NCBI RefSeq assembly: GCF_014696385.1
Contig: NZ_JACJQB010000006.1
Coordinates: 62,001-126,000 of the forward strand
Direction of reading: 5' to 3'
DNA length: 64,000 bases
Origin: Pseudanabaena mucicola FACHB-723
GTDB taxonomy: Bacteria > Cyanobacteriota > Cyanobacteriia > Pseudanabaenales > Pseudanabaenaceae
Of this stretch, positions 52,152 to 61,399 are shown one piece after another. The stretch's first letter is position 1. The number at the start of each line of letters is the position of its first letter. The position numbers were made by a program, and so were the translations under genes. Below the pieces are notes generated by a model. The model searched no databases, had not been told where the DNA came from, and saw only the letters and a list, made by a program, of their open reading frames with translations.

Positions 52152-54917
52152 ATGCTTGCTCAAATATCTGAACAACAAATCCGAAAAGTGCGATGGGTCT
52201 TAACCTGTGCTTGGTTACTGCTCATTGCTTCGCTCTTTTATGATCCGATTTCTCCTCTAATTACGACTGCAAATCAAACTTGGAGTCCTTTTCGCATTAA
52301 GCCCGAAGATTGCATAGCTGTGCAAAATACTTGTTTAGATCTGCAACCCTATCCCCTTGGCGCACCAATATTTTGGGGGATGATCGTCCCTAGTTCAATC
52401 TTTATCTTATTAGTATTTGGGCATGAGCTATGGCGGCGCATTTGTCCTTTATCCTTCTTATCACAAATTCCTCGCGCTTTGGGATGGCAAAGGCAAATAA
52501 AGAGAACCGATAGTAAAACTGGGAAAATTCGTTATGAAATTCCGAAGGTTAAAAAAGATTCTTGGCTAGGTAAAAACTATTTATATCTTCAGTTCGGACT
52601 GTTATTCATTGGTCTATGTAGTCGGATTTTGTTTATTAATGGCAATGCGATCGCCTTGGGTTTATGGCTACTGATGACGATCGCCGCAGCTATCACCGTC
52701 GGCTATCTCTATGGCGGTAAGACTTGGTGTAATTACTTCTGTCCGATGGCTCCTGTACAGAAGGTATATGCCGAGCCATCAGCATTATTGGCGACGAAGG
52801 CACACATGAGTGATCGCACAATTACTCAGTCAATGTGTCGGACAATCACCGATAGCAAAGAGCAAAGCGCCTGTGTTGCTTGCCAAAATCCCTGTATTGA
52901 CATTGATTCCGAGCGATCATACTGGGATGGCATAGAGAAACCTGAATCAAAGATGCTTTATTACGGTTATTTGGGATTAGTAGTTGGTTATTTCTTCTAT
53001 TACTATCTCTATGCAGGTAGTTGGGACTATTATTTTTCAGGAGCTTGGGCAATGGAAGGAAATTCTATCCAAAATCTCTTATCTTCTGGATTATATTTGT
53101 ACAATCAAGCTATTCCCATTCCCAAGATTTTGGCAGTACCGATTACCTTGGGGCTATTTACAGGCTTAGGTTATATTTTTGGGCATCTTTCAGAACGGAT
53201 CTATCGCGCTTATTTACATTTTTATAAGCAAAAAGCACCACTTACCCTAATTCGACATCATTTATTTAGCATTTGTACCTTTATTGCTTTTAACCTATTC
53301 TTTATTTTTGGCGGTCGCCCATTTATCCGTTTATTACCTAGCTTTTTTCAGGAAACTATTGATGTAGTTATTGTCTTACTCAGCACTTTGTGGCTCTATC
53401 GCACAATCAGACGCGATCCTGAATTGTATGCCAAGGAAGGGCTAGCGGGAAGATTTCGCAAACAATTGCTCAAAATGAATTTCCCCCTAGAACAATATTT
53501 TACGGGCAAAGATATTGAAGAGCTAAATCCCCATGAAGTTTATGTCCTCGCCAAAGTTTTGCCCGGATTTACCAAACAAAAACGTTACGAGGCATATAAA
53601 GGCGTATTGCGTGAAGCCTTGGAGGAAGGTTACACCAATTCATCTAGTAGCTTAGAAGTGCTACGGCAGTTACGCACAGAATTAGACATTTCCGATGCAG
53701 AACACCGCACCCTTTTAGATGAGTTAGGCGTAGAAGATCCGCAACTCCTTGATCCTAGCCGTCAACGTAATTTGGAAAATTTAGTGCGGATTTCTGGATA
53801 TCGCAAAGCGATGGAAAGATTGATGTATTTGCAAAATTTAGATGTGACTACAGCGTCTCAGAAAGTGGCTAAGACTTACAGCATTACCCCTGCGGAAGAG
53901 CGCGAGATTATGCAGGATTTTGATCAGGAGGCTTCTCTAAAACAAAAATCCTATTACTATCTTGAAAGTTTAACGCGACTTTTACGGTTGTATCATAGTC
54001 TGAATCAGTCTTTTTTACTTGATGAAAGAGCAATAGTATCACTACTTTTAGAAGCAATTCGCCGTAAGAAGCAGATGTTGGTTTTAGCGATTTTAGAGGC
54101 AATTGCGACATTAAATAACGAAGAAGCAGTTGATATCGCAAGAAATTTAGGGAATCTCTCGCCTACAGTTTTACAGGACATTTTGGACGATTGTGAGTGC
54201 GAATGGTATCAGAGACTAGATGCTAGTCTAATTGCAATTCTGAAAAGTTCTGGTCAAGATACTGCTTGTTCTGTCTCATTGGATATTTCTGAGGTCGCTG
54301 ATGCTTTAACAACGCTGTTGCAAGAACAAAATCCTCTGATCCAGTCCGCTAGTTTATATCTCTTGCAAAAACTTGATTTCACGCTCAGTCATTCTCTAGC
54401 TGTCGATGTAAATAGCAAACATCCGTTAGTAGAAGAAACCATTAATTTTATTACTAAAAATAACCACGCAGTTACTCTGGCAAGTTTTCCGATCTTAGAG
54501 CGTATTGTCTACCTCTTTAATAGTGACTTTTTCCATTCTCTCGACAATGAAATTTTAATCGAGCTAGGTAATCGCGCCTATGTCAAGTCCTATCAAGAGG
54601 AAGAACATATTAGTGAGGCTGGTGATACTTGTCGGGAACTGTTGTTATTGATTGAAGGGTCTGTGGAAATTAGAGTAAAACGCGCCGATCAAACCGAAAT
54701 TATTTCCAATCTTCTACCTGGTAAGGTGCTGGATGAGTTGGAAGTTCTCACGCATACTAACCAGACGGGAACAATCACGGCAAAAGCTTCTCCGACTAGA
54801 GTATTAGCTATTCCTGTCGATACCTTTGATGATCTGATGGATCGCGATCGCAATCTTGCCATCAAAGTTTTGGAGCTAGAAAGTCTCCGAATTAAAGGTC
54901 TGTTAGGGACTGTGTGA
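52152..54917 (+). CDS. membrane polyferredoxin-like (NapH/NosR-type) protein with C-terminal cyclic-nucleotide-binding-like domain
   Basis: 921 aa. Five to eight membrane segments span about residues 12-420. Cys motifs are R-R-I-C-P-L near 97, W-C-N-Y-F-C-P-M near 195 (as in NapH/CcoG membrane proteins) and A-C-V-A-C-Q-N-P-C near 240, which could bind a 4Fe-4S cluster. Residues 440-780 are helical and unassigned. Residues about 795-915 are a cNMP-binding-fold (KSYQEEEHISEAGDTCRELL, LLIEGSVEIRVKRADQTEII, LPGKVLDELEVLTHT). The protein may move electrons across the membrane under control of a ligand. It is divergent from nrtA; no partner reductase is adjacent. Confidence 0.8.
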   Translation: MLAQISEQQIRKVRWVLTCAWLLLIASLFYDPISPLITTANQTWSPFRIKPEDCIAVQNTCLDLQPYPLGAPIFWGMIVPSSIFILLVFGHELWRRICPLSFLSQIPRALGWQRQIKRTDSKTGKIRYEIPKVKKDSWLGKNYLYLQFGLLFIGLCSRILFINGNAIALGLWLLMTIAAAITVGYLYGGKTWCNYFCPMAPVQKVYAEPSALLATKAHMSDRTITQSMCRTITDSKEQSACVACQNPCIDIDSERSYWDGIEKPESKMLYYGYLGLVVGYFFYYYLYAGSWDYYFSGAWAMEGNSIQNLLSSGLYLYNQAIPIPKILAVPITLGLFTGLGYIFGHLSERIYRAYLHFYKQKAPLTLIRHHLFSICTFIAFNLFFIFGGRPFIRLLPSFFQETIDVVIVLLSTLWLYRTIRRDPELYAKEGLAGRFRKQLLKMNFPLEQYFTGKDIEELNPHEVYVLAKVLPGFTKQKRYEAYKGVLREALEEGYTNSSSSLEVLRQLRTELDISDAEHRTLLDELGVEDPQLLDPSRQRNLENLVRISGYRKAMERLMYLQNLDVTTASQKVAKTYSITPAEEREIMQDFDQEASLKQKSYYYLESLTRLLRLYHSLNQSFLLDERAIVSLLLEAIRRKKQMLVLAILEAIATLNNEEAVDIARNLGNLSPTVLQDILDDCECEWYQRLDASLIAILKSSGQDTACSVSLDISEVADALTTLLQEQNPLIQSASLYLLQKLDFTLSHSLAVDVNSKHPLVEETINFITKNNHAVTLASFPILERIVYLFNSDFFHSLDNEILIELGNRAYVKSYQEEEHISEAGDTCRELLLLIEGSVEIRVKRADQTEIISNLLPGKVLDELEVLTHTNQTGTITAKASPTRVLAIPVDTFDDLMDRDRNLAIKVLELESLRIKGLLGTV

Positions 54918-54952
54918 GTAAGCTGTATCAGTAAACCAAGTCAATTAAGTCC

Positions 54953-55003
54953 CAGAAAAAAATTAAAAAGGCTTGCCAAGCAAGCCTTTTTAATTTTTTT
55001 CTG
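54953..55003 (+). terminator. palindromic terminator between the polyferredoxin gene and ndhB
   Basis: Arms CAGAAAAAAATTAAAAAGGC and complement close around TTGCCAAGCAA, with a T-run on the 3' side. It lies 35 nt past the stop. Confidence 0.8.
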
Positions 55004-55077
55004 AAGGGGAACACAAGAACTTAGAGAGTCTCAAGTTTTGCTATACAATTGCCATAGCAACAACACATGAATTAAGT

Positions 55078-56631
55078 ATGGATACAGCAAGTCTCAATGC
55101 TCTACTCAATAGTGGCGCGATCTTGCCAGAACTAATTGTCATTGGGACATTGGTACTCGTATTGATCGTCGATCTGATTGCATCGGGGCGCAAGTCGGCA
55201 AACGTTCTCCCCTATATTGCGATCGCAGGTTTAGTCGCCACCACTGCTGCCCTAGTTTGGCAATGGACAGGACTGGAAAACCCGATCGCATTTTTGGGCA
55301 GTTTTAATAGTGACAAACTCAGCATTATTTTTCGCGGCATTATTGCTCTTTCAGCTCTATTAACGATCCTCGTTTCAGTGCGTTATCTAGAGCAGTCGGG
55401 TGTAGTTGTGGGCGAATATCTGGTAATTTTGCTCAGCGCCACCCTAGGGGCAATGTTCCTCACAGGGGCTGACGATATGGTGATGGTGTTTGTATCCCTT
55501 GAAACCCTGAGTATTTCCTCGTACTTGCTGTCGGGTTACACCAAGCGCGATCCTCGCTCTAATGAAGCAGCTCTCAAATATTTGTTAGTTGGTGCGGCAA
55601 GTTCCGCAATTTTTCTCTATGGGATGTCTTTGCTATACGGACTATCGGGCGGCGAAACATCACTATCGGCAATCGCCTCGAAAATCACGATTAGCAACAC
55701 AGCCTTAATTATTTCCATGGTGTTTGTGATTGCAGGGGTTTCTTTCAAGCTCTCGGCAGTACCTTTCCACCAATGGACTCCCGACGTATACGAAGGTTCA
55801 CCCACACCAGTAGTAGCCTTTTTGTCGATTGGCTCGAAAGTCGCAGGTTTTGGACTAGCTCTCAGATTTTTGATTACAGCGTTCCCTCTTGCCTCACAGC
55901 AATGGCACTATGTATTTGTCGTCCTGACCATCTTGAGCATTGTTTTGGGTAACGTCGTGGCGATTGCTCAAACCAGTATGAAGCGGATGCTAGCTTACTC
56001 ATCAATTGGTCAAGCAGGTTTTGTGATGCTCGGTATGGCAATCGACACCGAAGCGGGTTATGCCAGCATGATCTTTTACTTGATCCTTTACCTGTTCATG
56101 AACATGGGTGCATTTGCCTGTGTGATTTTGTTTGCTTCTCGCACTGGCACTGACCAAATTAGTGAATACAGTGGTCTCTACCAGAAAGATCCTTTGCTCA
56201 CCTTGGCACTCAGTATTTGTTTATTGTCCCTCGGTGGTATTCCACCTCTCGCAGGTTTCTTTGGTAAGCTCTACATTTTCTGGGCAGGTTGGCAAGCCCA
56301 TGCCTACGGCTTGGTATTGCTAGCCTTAGTCATGAGCGTTGTCTCTCTTTACTACTACATCCGCGTTGTCAAGATGATGGTTGTCAAAGAACCCCAAGAG
56401 ATGTCGGAGTCAATTCGCAACTATCCTGCGATTTCATGGACTCAAGTGGGGATGAAACCATTACAAGCCGCGATTGTGTTTACCTTGGTATTCACAGTTA
56501 TTGCTGGTGTTGCGTCTAACCCCCTCTTTGCTATCTCTAATCAAGCGGTACAAGAAACTAAGTTTTTGCAAGCAAAAGCACCTAATGCAAAATCATTGGC
56601 AGTATTACAAGATCCTGCACCTTTAAATTAA
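55078..56631 (+). CDS. ndhB: NAD(P)H-quinone oxidoreductase subunit 2 (NdhB)
   Basis: 517 aa, about 14 membrane segments. Proton-channel motifs are [60 protein letters not shown] (the Lys and His-x-W-x-x-D-V-Y-E-G-A/S-P antiporter motif) and [19 protein letters not shown]. It is a core antiporter-like subunit of the thylakoid NDH-1 complex used in respiration, cyclic electron flow and CO2 uptake. It is a lone gene with a terminator before it and a hairpin after it. Confidence 0.95.
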   Translation: MDTASLNALLNSGAILPELIVIGTLVLVLIVDLIASGRKSANVLPYIAIAGLVATTAALVWQWTGLENPIAFLGSFNSDKLSIIFRGIIALSALLTILVSVRYLEQSGVVVGEYLVILLSATLGAMFLTGADDMVMVFVSLETLSISSYLLSGYTKRDPRSNEAALKYLLVGAASSAIFLYGMSLLYGLSGGETSLSAIASKITISNTALIISMVFVIAGVSFKLSAVPFHQWTPDVYEGSPTPVVAFLSIGSKVAGFGLALRFLITAFPLASQQWHYVFVVLTILSIVLGNVVAIAQTSMKRMLAYSSIGQAGFVMLGMAIDTEAGYASMIFYLILYLFMNMGAFACVILFASRTGTDQISEYSGLYQKDPLLTLALSICLLSLGGIPPLAGFFGKLYIFWAGWQAHAYGLVLLALVMSVVSLYYYIRVVKMMVVKEPQEMSESIRNYPAISWTQVGMKPLQAAIVFTLVFTVIAGVASNPLFAISNQAVQETKFLQAKAPNAKSLAVLQDPAPLN

Positions 56632-56685
56632 ATAAATTAAAAAAAGAGATCGGGTCGTCCCCCAACGAACCGCAGAATCTCTTTG

Positions 56686-56740
56686 AAATGAAAACCCCAA
56701 AAGGGAATTGCAACGCAATTCCCTTTTGGGGTTTTCATTT
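56686..56740. repeat. 55-nt palindrome after ndhB
   Basis: Arms AAATGAAAACCCCAAAAGGG and beyond pair almost perfectly around GCAACGC. A smaller stem AAAGAGAT/ATCTCTTT (56643-56684) precedes it. Both lie between ndhB and the next gene, 65 nt before ATG 56805. Confidence 0.7.
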
Positions 56741-56804
56741 GCTGTTTTGAAAAAATTGCCAAAAAGATAACTGCGATCGCACCTTTATTTTTTATGATGT
56801 ATAA

Positions 56805-58454
56805 ATGCCCAGATTTCAAAGCCGACTTTTTAATTGGATTGATCAATCTTTACCTGCCCAACTAGGACGCAGTGTAAGACGCTCGATCGATCAAAAAATT
56901 CGGCAAATTGCAGGATTACCTATACAGGATTTGCCGAGACTATTGGCTTATCAAGTGGCAAAATCTGCTCTCTATCCTGTGTATCTGATTACCTCAACTG
57001 CCAAGCGTACTTTTCCCGCTCTTAATCGTGGCAAAAATTCGGTGCGCGAAGAATTGCGATCGCAGCCTGATCCCATAGGACTATTACCAGAAAATGAATT
57101 AATTGCCAAAGATATTACTGATAACCAAGACTTACCCCAGCCAGAAATACCTCTATTTTGGCGACCACTGGCTAAATTTCTCAATTGGATTGATGCTGCT
57201 AAAACTAAATTAGATCGGAATATTAGTGCGATCGTCAAACGGTCGTCAGACAATCTTGCGAATGTTGACCCATCGGAAGTCGAACCAAAATTAATTGCTA
57301 ATCGATTCTTTGCGGAAATCTGGAAACAAGAGGTAGAGCAAAGGCAATCTGCTCAAAATGTGATCAAAAATGCGATCGCAGAAAATAATCGCTTAGCAGA
57401 AAGTGTTGCCCTCGGCGAAAATACGCGCATGGCAAAGCTAAGACGTTTGATTGAAGCTGCGATCGCCTATTTTTTCGGCAAGCAACCTGCGGCTCAATCC
57501 CAAAGTTTAGGAGAGGATCAAGATAACTTAGAAGATCCCGAAATCGATGGGACAGATATCTCTAACGTTGATTCATTACCAGATAGTCCAAGACTGAGAA
57601 GACGGGGAGTGCGCTCGGCAAGTGTTAAATCAAATATGCCGCTATCGCGCCGACCTAGCCTAGAGCGATTGCGGGAATTGATTGCTGCCGCCATTGACTA
57701 TTTCATTGGCAAACGCTCTCTTGATGGAGATGTAGATAACAATGTAGATGGAACTCTAGAAATTGATGGAACTCAACCTGATTTATTGATTGGCAAGATA
57801 ATTGAGAAGCTGCAAAAAAGATCAATGAGTTCCCCTAAACGCAATCAGAATGATGCGGCGGCAGCTCCCGATTATGATGATTCGCTTAAATTCGATAATC
57901 AGCTAGAACGTCTCCAAAAATTGATTGAAGCTGCCATTGACTATTTCCTCCACAGACGGTCGCAACCAAGTTTAGAACAAACTACGGATATTGCTCCTAG
58001 CGAAGAAGCATGGTTAACCATGGAAGAAGTGTTTGGGAATGACAATGGCCCATGGCCAATGCCATTGGAATATGAATCGATTGCATTTAGTAAATCGCCC
58101 GATCGCCTTGTAATTCATTCGTCAGGAGAACTACAATACTTTGAAACTACAACTACCCAAATCTCGCAGGATCGACTAAAAGGCAGTTTAGTTTTTGATG
58201 ATGACGAATTTAAGTTATATCAAAAAAAGCAAGAACCAGACATAGATGGTGAACGTCCGTTGCGAGCATGGATTGATGCAAGGGCAACCATCTTGGGTTA
58301 TGCTTACAACCCTGTGATGACCGTAATTCTATGGGTTGATGCAGTCATTTTCAAAATTGAAGATTGGATCATTGCAACTTGGAAATGGTTGATTAATTTT
58401 CCCAAGAATTTATTCAAGTTTGTAAGATATGGAAAGAAGAAAAGCAAGAAATGA
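56805..58454 (+). CDS. hypothetical protein with a triple amphipathic-helix repeat
   Basis: 549 aa, family unknown to me. Three copies of a 20-residue motif occur: AKLRRLIEAAIAYFFGKQP (about 209), LERLRELIAAAIDYFIGKRS (about 287) and LERLQKLIEAAIDYFLHRRS (about 366), separated by acidic, low-complexity linkers. The N-terminus (RFQSRLFNWIDQSLPAQLGR) and the C-terminus (VILWVDAVIFKIEDWIIATW, then a Lys-rich end) have Trp-rich amphipathic or membrane-touching segments. It may be a peripheral membrane scaffold; this is inference. ATG 56805 is the only sensible start. No operon partner is visible. Confidence 0.7.
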   Translation: MPRFQSRLFNWIDQSLPAQLGRSVRRSIDQKIRQIAGLPIQDLPRLLAYQVAKSALYPVYLITSTAKRTFPALNRGKNSVREELRSQPDPIGLLPENELIAKDITDNQDLPQPEIPLFWRPLAKFLNWIDAAKTKLDRNISAIVKRSSDNLANVDPSEVEPKLIANRFFAEIWKQEVEQRQSAQNVIKNAIAENNRLAESVALGENTRMAKLRRLIEAAIAYFFGKQPAAQSQSLGEDQDNLEDPEIDGTDISNVDSLPDSPRLRRRGVRSASVKSNMPLSRRPSLERLRELIAAAIDYFIGKRSLDGDVDNNVDGTLEIDGTQPDLLIGKIIEKLQKRSMSSPKRNQNDAAAAPDYDDSLKFDNQLERLQKLIEAAIDYFLHRRSQPSLEQTTDIAPSEEAWLTMEEVFGNDNGPWPMPLEYESIAFSKSPDRLVIHSSGELQYFETTTTQISQDRLKGSLVFDDDEFKLYQKKQEPDIDGERPLRAWIDARATILGYAYNPVMTVILWVDAVIFKIEDWIIATWKWLINFPKNLFKFVRYGKKKSKK

Positions 58455-58492
58455 CTTACCCCTAAATAGCTAGGCGTAATTAAAACCAAAAC

Positions 58493-58535
58493 CTAAAACC
58501 TGTAGCGCACGCTGCTCGTGCGTTACAGGTTTTAG
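58493..58535. repeat. palindrome with core CCTGTAGCGCAC, tagged family
   Basis: Arms CTAAAACCTGTAGCGCACG pair with the complement with two G-T type mismatches around CTGC. It is preceded by GCTAGGCGTAATTAAAACC, matching the tag beside the palindromes at 32760 and 32830, and followed by AGCAGTTTA, also matched at 32760. Confidence 0.75.
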
Positions 58536-58623
58536 CAGTTTACCAATGTCTAGGGATCAACTTTTGAGATAGCATAAACTTAGTTACAGTTGCTTAATTA
58601 TCCAAATCTATTATTAATTTTCT

Positions 58624-58866
58624 ATGCCCAAGCTGTCGAAACCACCAGATCCTAACGATCCTGAATACCAAAGCCTCGAACGCAGAGTTAACTTTTATCT
58701 GCACCTTGCCATCTATTCGGCTTGCAGCACCTGTATGTGGTTTATCCAATCCATCACCGATAGAGTCTGGATTTGGTCAGTTTGGGTCGCTGTAATTTGG
58801 GCAATATTTATCCTTGGTCACGGGATCTGGGTTTTATCGAAGGAAAAACAAGTAGTGAATCAATGA
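58624..58866 (+). CDS. 2TM-domain small membrane protein
   Basis: 80 aa. LERRVNFYLHLAIYSACSTC, and then WIWSVWVAVIWAIFILGHGI, are the two membrane helices of the 2TM family, with a short periplasmic turn. The N-terminus is Pro-rich (KLSKPPDPNDPEY). Function is unknown; such domains often occur beside sensor kinases. Its TGA overlaps the ATG of the next gene (ATGA), and a histidine kinase follows at 59180. Confidence 0.8.
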   Translation: MPKLSKPPDPNDPEYQSLERRVNFYLHLAIYSACSTCMWFIQSITDRVWIWSVWVAVIWAIFILGHGIWVLSKEKQVVNQ

Positions 58867-59159
58867 GTACCTCAGAACGTATCGAACAATTAGCGGCGGC
58901 GATCGCAGAAGATGTTTATATTGACATTGCCAAGTGGCATTTGTACTTAAATGACGCACATTTGCACCGTCCTCTCGCCGAGAAGTTTTATCCACTCTTG
59001 CTTGATGGCATTACCGCATCGGCAGTTACAAAAGTGCTAAATGAAACTGCGATCGCAATTGGTGGTGGTAAGCGTGAAATCCCTCTTAGTGATTTGATCC
59101 CTAACTCTTGCCAAAATCGGTTGTTAACGGTTTTAGAAGAATTTGAACGAGCGCTATAA
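58863..59159 (+). CDS. DUF3181 family small protein
   Basis: 98 aa from ATG 58863 (MSTSERIEQLAAAIAEDVYI), which overlaps the preceding stop by 4 nt. The sequence DIAKWHLYLNDAHLHRPLAE, GITASAVTKVLNETAIAIGG and KREIPLSDLIPNSCQNRLL fits the cyanobacterial DUF3181 family. It is soluble and helical, with no known function. It is probably coupled in translation with the 2TM gene and lies 20 nt before the kinase gene. Confidence 0.78.
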   Translation: MSTSERIEQLAAAIAEDVYIDIAKWHLYLNDAHLHRPLAEKFYPLLLDGITASAVTKVLNETAIAIGGGKREIPLSDLIPNSCQNRLLTVLEEFERAL

Positions 59160-59179
59160 ATCTTTGGCGATAACCTGCA

Positions 59180-60493
59180 ATGACCACTGCTCCTGACAAT
59201 CCTGTCTTTCAGTCCATGCGCCGTCGTCTGGCATTGTGGTACGCCACCGTCACCGCAATTTTATTAATTGTGTTTGCGACAGGTTTCTATCTATACGTGC
59301 AGACGACACTAATTGATCGAATTGATGACACGATTGATCATGTGGCGGAGGTCATTGAGCGATCCCTAATCCGTTCTAATTTAATTGATTTGGAGTCAGA
59401 CTTTAGCGATAACTTTTCCGTTAATGCACAGTCAATCGACGCTGATCACATTGATATTGATTGGTTTAGTCCCGATGGCGATATTCTCTGGACAACCAAT
59501 CAAACTGTGGAGTCATTGCAATCGCGAGAAAAAGGGATTCTGCAACCCGTTTACCGCACAGTGCATCTGTCCGAAGCCGAACCTTTGCGACAAATGACGG
59601 AGCCAATTGTGATCGGCGGTAAATTACTGGGCTATTTGCGGATTAGTCATCCTTGGTTTGAAGTCACCAAACCCGTTAAGCAGCTATTTCTCGACTTAGC
59701 GATCGGTACAACCTTGATGGTGTTTGTAGTGCTGCTCTGTGGCTGGTGGCTCGCAGGAATCGCCATGGAACCCGTGCGCGAATCTTACCAACGCTTGAAG
59801 CAATTTACTGCCGATGCCTCCCACGAGTTGCGTAACCCAATCGCCGTAATTCAAACCAATGTCCAAGTTGCCCTTGCTGATCCTGAGCCAGAATTTCAGC
59901 GATCGCAATTGGAAACCATCGAACGCATCACCCGCCGTCTCGGAAGATTAATTGAAGATTTATTGTTTTTAGCGCGTCATGATGGCGGTATCACAAATCA
60001 GGTGCGCGAAAATTGCAATTTATCGCAAATTTTGCAAGAAGTTGCCGAAGAACAACAGACAATTGCTCAACAAAAACAAATCACTCTGGAGTTAACTATT
60101 TCAGAACCAAAGTTAATCCTGTCAGGAGATCGCGATCGTCTCGGTCGTTTATTCACTAATTTAGTCACCAATGCGATCGCCTATACACCCACAGGAGGCA
60201 AAGTCCAAATTATCGCACAGTCGATGCCTACCCAAAACCAGATGCAGGTACAGGTTAAAGATACAGGCATGGGCATTCCCGAAAATGAGCTATCCCAAAT
60301 ATTTGAGCGGTTTTATCGCTATCAACCCCAAAAAAGCAATAAATCTAGTCCTAAATCAACAGCTAGCGCCACCAGTGGATCGGGACTTGGGCTTGCGATC
60401 GCAAAAGCGATTGCCGAGAGTCATCAGGGACAGATTAAGGTCGAGAGCAAAGTCGATCAGGGAACAACTTTTACAGTGAATTTTAGAACTTAG
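59180..60493 (+). CDS. membrane sensor histidine kinase
   Basis: 437 aa. Two membrane segments (about 14-38 and 165-195) bracket a periplasmic sensor of roughly 125 residues. The H-box is ADASHELRNPIAVIQTNVQV, with phospho-acceptor His near 221. ATPase motifs are LFTNLVTNAIAYTPTGGKVQ, V-K-D-T-G-M-G-I-P and SGLGLAIAKAIAESHQGQI. The N-terminus (RRRLALWYATVTAILLIVFA) resembles the cyanobacterial ManS/RppB kinase group, so metal or redox sensing is possible. No response regulator is adjacent. Its stop lies inside a palindrome shared with the convergent rhomboid gene. Confidence 0.88.
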   Translation: MTTAPDNPVFQSMRRRLALWYATVTAILLIVFATGFYLYVQTTLIDRIDDTIDHVAEVIERSLIRSNLIDLESDFSDNFSVNAQSIDADHIDIDWFSPDGDILWTTNQTVESLQSREKGILQPVYRTVHLSEAEPLRQMTEPIVIGGKLLGYLRISHPWFEVTKPVKQLFLDLAIGTTLMVFVVLLCGWWLAGIAMEPVRESYQRLKQFTADASHELRNPIAVIQTNVQVALADPEPEFQRSQLETIERITRRLGRLIEDLLFLARHDGGITNQVRENCNLSQILQEVAEEQQTIAQQKQITLELTISEPKLILSGDRDRLGRLFTNLVTNAIAYTPTGGKVQIIAQSMPTQNQMQVQVKDTGMGIPENELSQIFERFYRYQPQKSNKSSPKSTASATSGSGLGLAIAKAIAESHQGQIKVESKVDQGTTFTVNFRT

Positions 60494-60529
60494 AGTACGT
60501 CTGCTTCGCAGACGCACTCTAAGTTCTAA
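60483..60529. terminator. palindrome covering both stop codons of a convergent gene pair
   Basis: Arms TTAGAACTTAGAGTACGTCT and complement pair around GCTTCGC with one mismatch. The kinase TAG (60491-60493) and the rhomboid stop (60526-60528, minus strand) both lie inside it. It probably ends transcription from both sides. Confidence 0.7.
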
Positions 60530-61176
60530 TTGCGATCTCGTCTATTTAACAACAACATGGCAATCGCACCGATCGCAAAACCACTCACATGGGCTAGATA
60601 GGCAACCCCCGGTAAATTGGGGTTTGCCATCGCGGCATATATCGTTTGCCCTGCAATCCATAACCCCAAAAATACTGCCGAGGGAATGGGAACTGCGGTA
60701 ATAAAAAATCCTAAAAATACCAGACTTAAAATCCTTGCACGGGGAAACCTCACTAAATAAGCTCCCATTACCCCTGAAATTGCTCCACTTGCCCCCACCA
60801 TCGGCACTAATGAAGTCGGTGCAGTCATGGCATGGACTCCCGCTGCCACCGCACCGCAGAGCAAATAAAATCCCAAAAATTTCCAATGCCCTAACTGGTC
60901 TTCAATATTATTACCAAACAAATAGAGAAACCAAATATTGCCCACTAAATGCAACAGATTGCCATGGAGAAACTGCGAGGTTAATAATGCGATCGCATGT
61001 TTAGCAGGATTGGCAACTAACTGGCTCGGTACTAAAGCCCAATTGCTCAACCATTCTGCTAACTGAAAGTTAGGCAAACTCACCTGATATCCAAAAACTA
61101 GGACGTTTGCCAAAATTAACGCATAGACAACGATAGAAGTATCTTGAGTCGGATTGTCATCATGTAAAGGAAACAT
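60526..61176 (-). CDS. rhomboid family intramembrane serine protease
   Basis: 216 aa with about six membrane helices. The catalytic Ser is in V-G-A-S-G-A-I-S-G (helix 4) and the His in YLAHVSGFAIGAIAMLLLNR (helix 6). The loop-1 motif HGNLLHLVGNIWFLYLFGNN with W-x-x-L and N-x-x-E nearby is typical. It cuts transmembrane substrates, none of which is evident here. The N-terminal tail is short (DDNPTQDTS). It is convergent with the kinase gene. Confidence 0.9.
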   Translation of the reverse strand: MFPLHDDNPTQDTSIVVYALILANVLVFGYQVSLPNFQLAEWLSNWALVPSQLVANPAKHAIALLTSQFLHGNLLHLVGNIWFLYLFGNNIEDQLGHWKFLGFYLLCGAVAAGVHAMTAPTSLVPMVGASGAISGVMGAYLVRFPRARILSLVFLGFFITAVPIPSAVFLGLWIAGQTIYAAMANPNLPGVAYLAHVSGFAIGAIAMLLLNRRDRN

Positions 61177-61242
61177 TGCTAACCATACGTTACAGCTTTC
61201 TAAATTCTATCAATATTGAAATTGTGACTAAGTAGCTAGATG

Positions 61243-61285
61243 CTAGAACCGATGGCGCACGCTGCGCGTGCGCCATCGGTTCTAG
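61243..61285. repeat. palindrome with core CCGATGGCGCAC, tagged family
   Basis: Arms CTAGAACCGATGGCGCACGC pair exactly around a short loop. The inner GGCGCAC/GTGCGCC is shared with the palindromes at 32760 and 58493, while the outer arm is CCGAT/ATCGG instead of CCTGT/ACAGG, so both arms differ together. AGTAGCTAG precedes it. Confidence 0.7.
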
Positions 61286-61399
61286 AGTTTTATATTATTT
61301 TTTCTTGATTTTTTTATCGTGGGAACTAAGTGAAAATTTACCAGTCTCAGAATAAAGGGGAAATAATAAAATTCAGTTAAATATGGAGATTAAATACCC

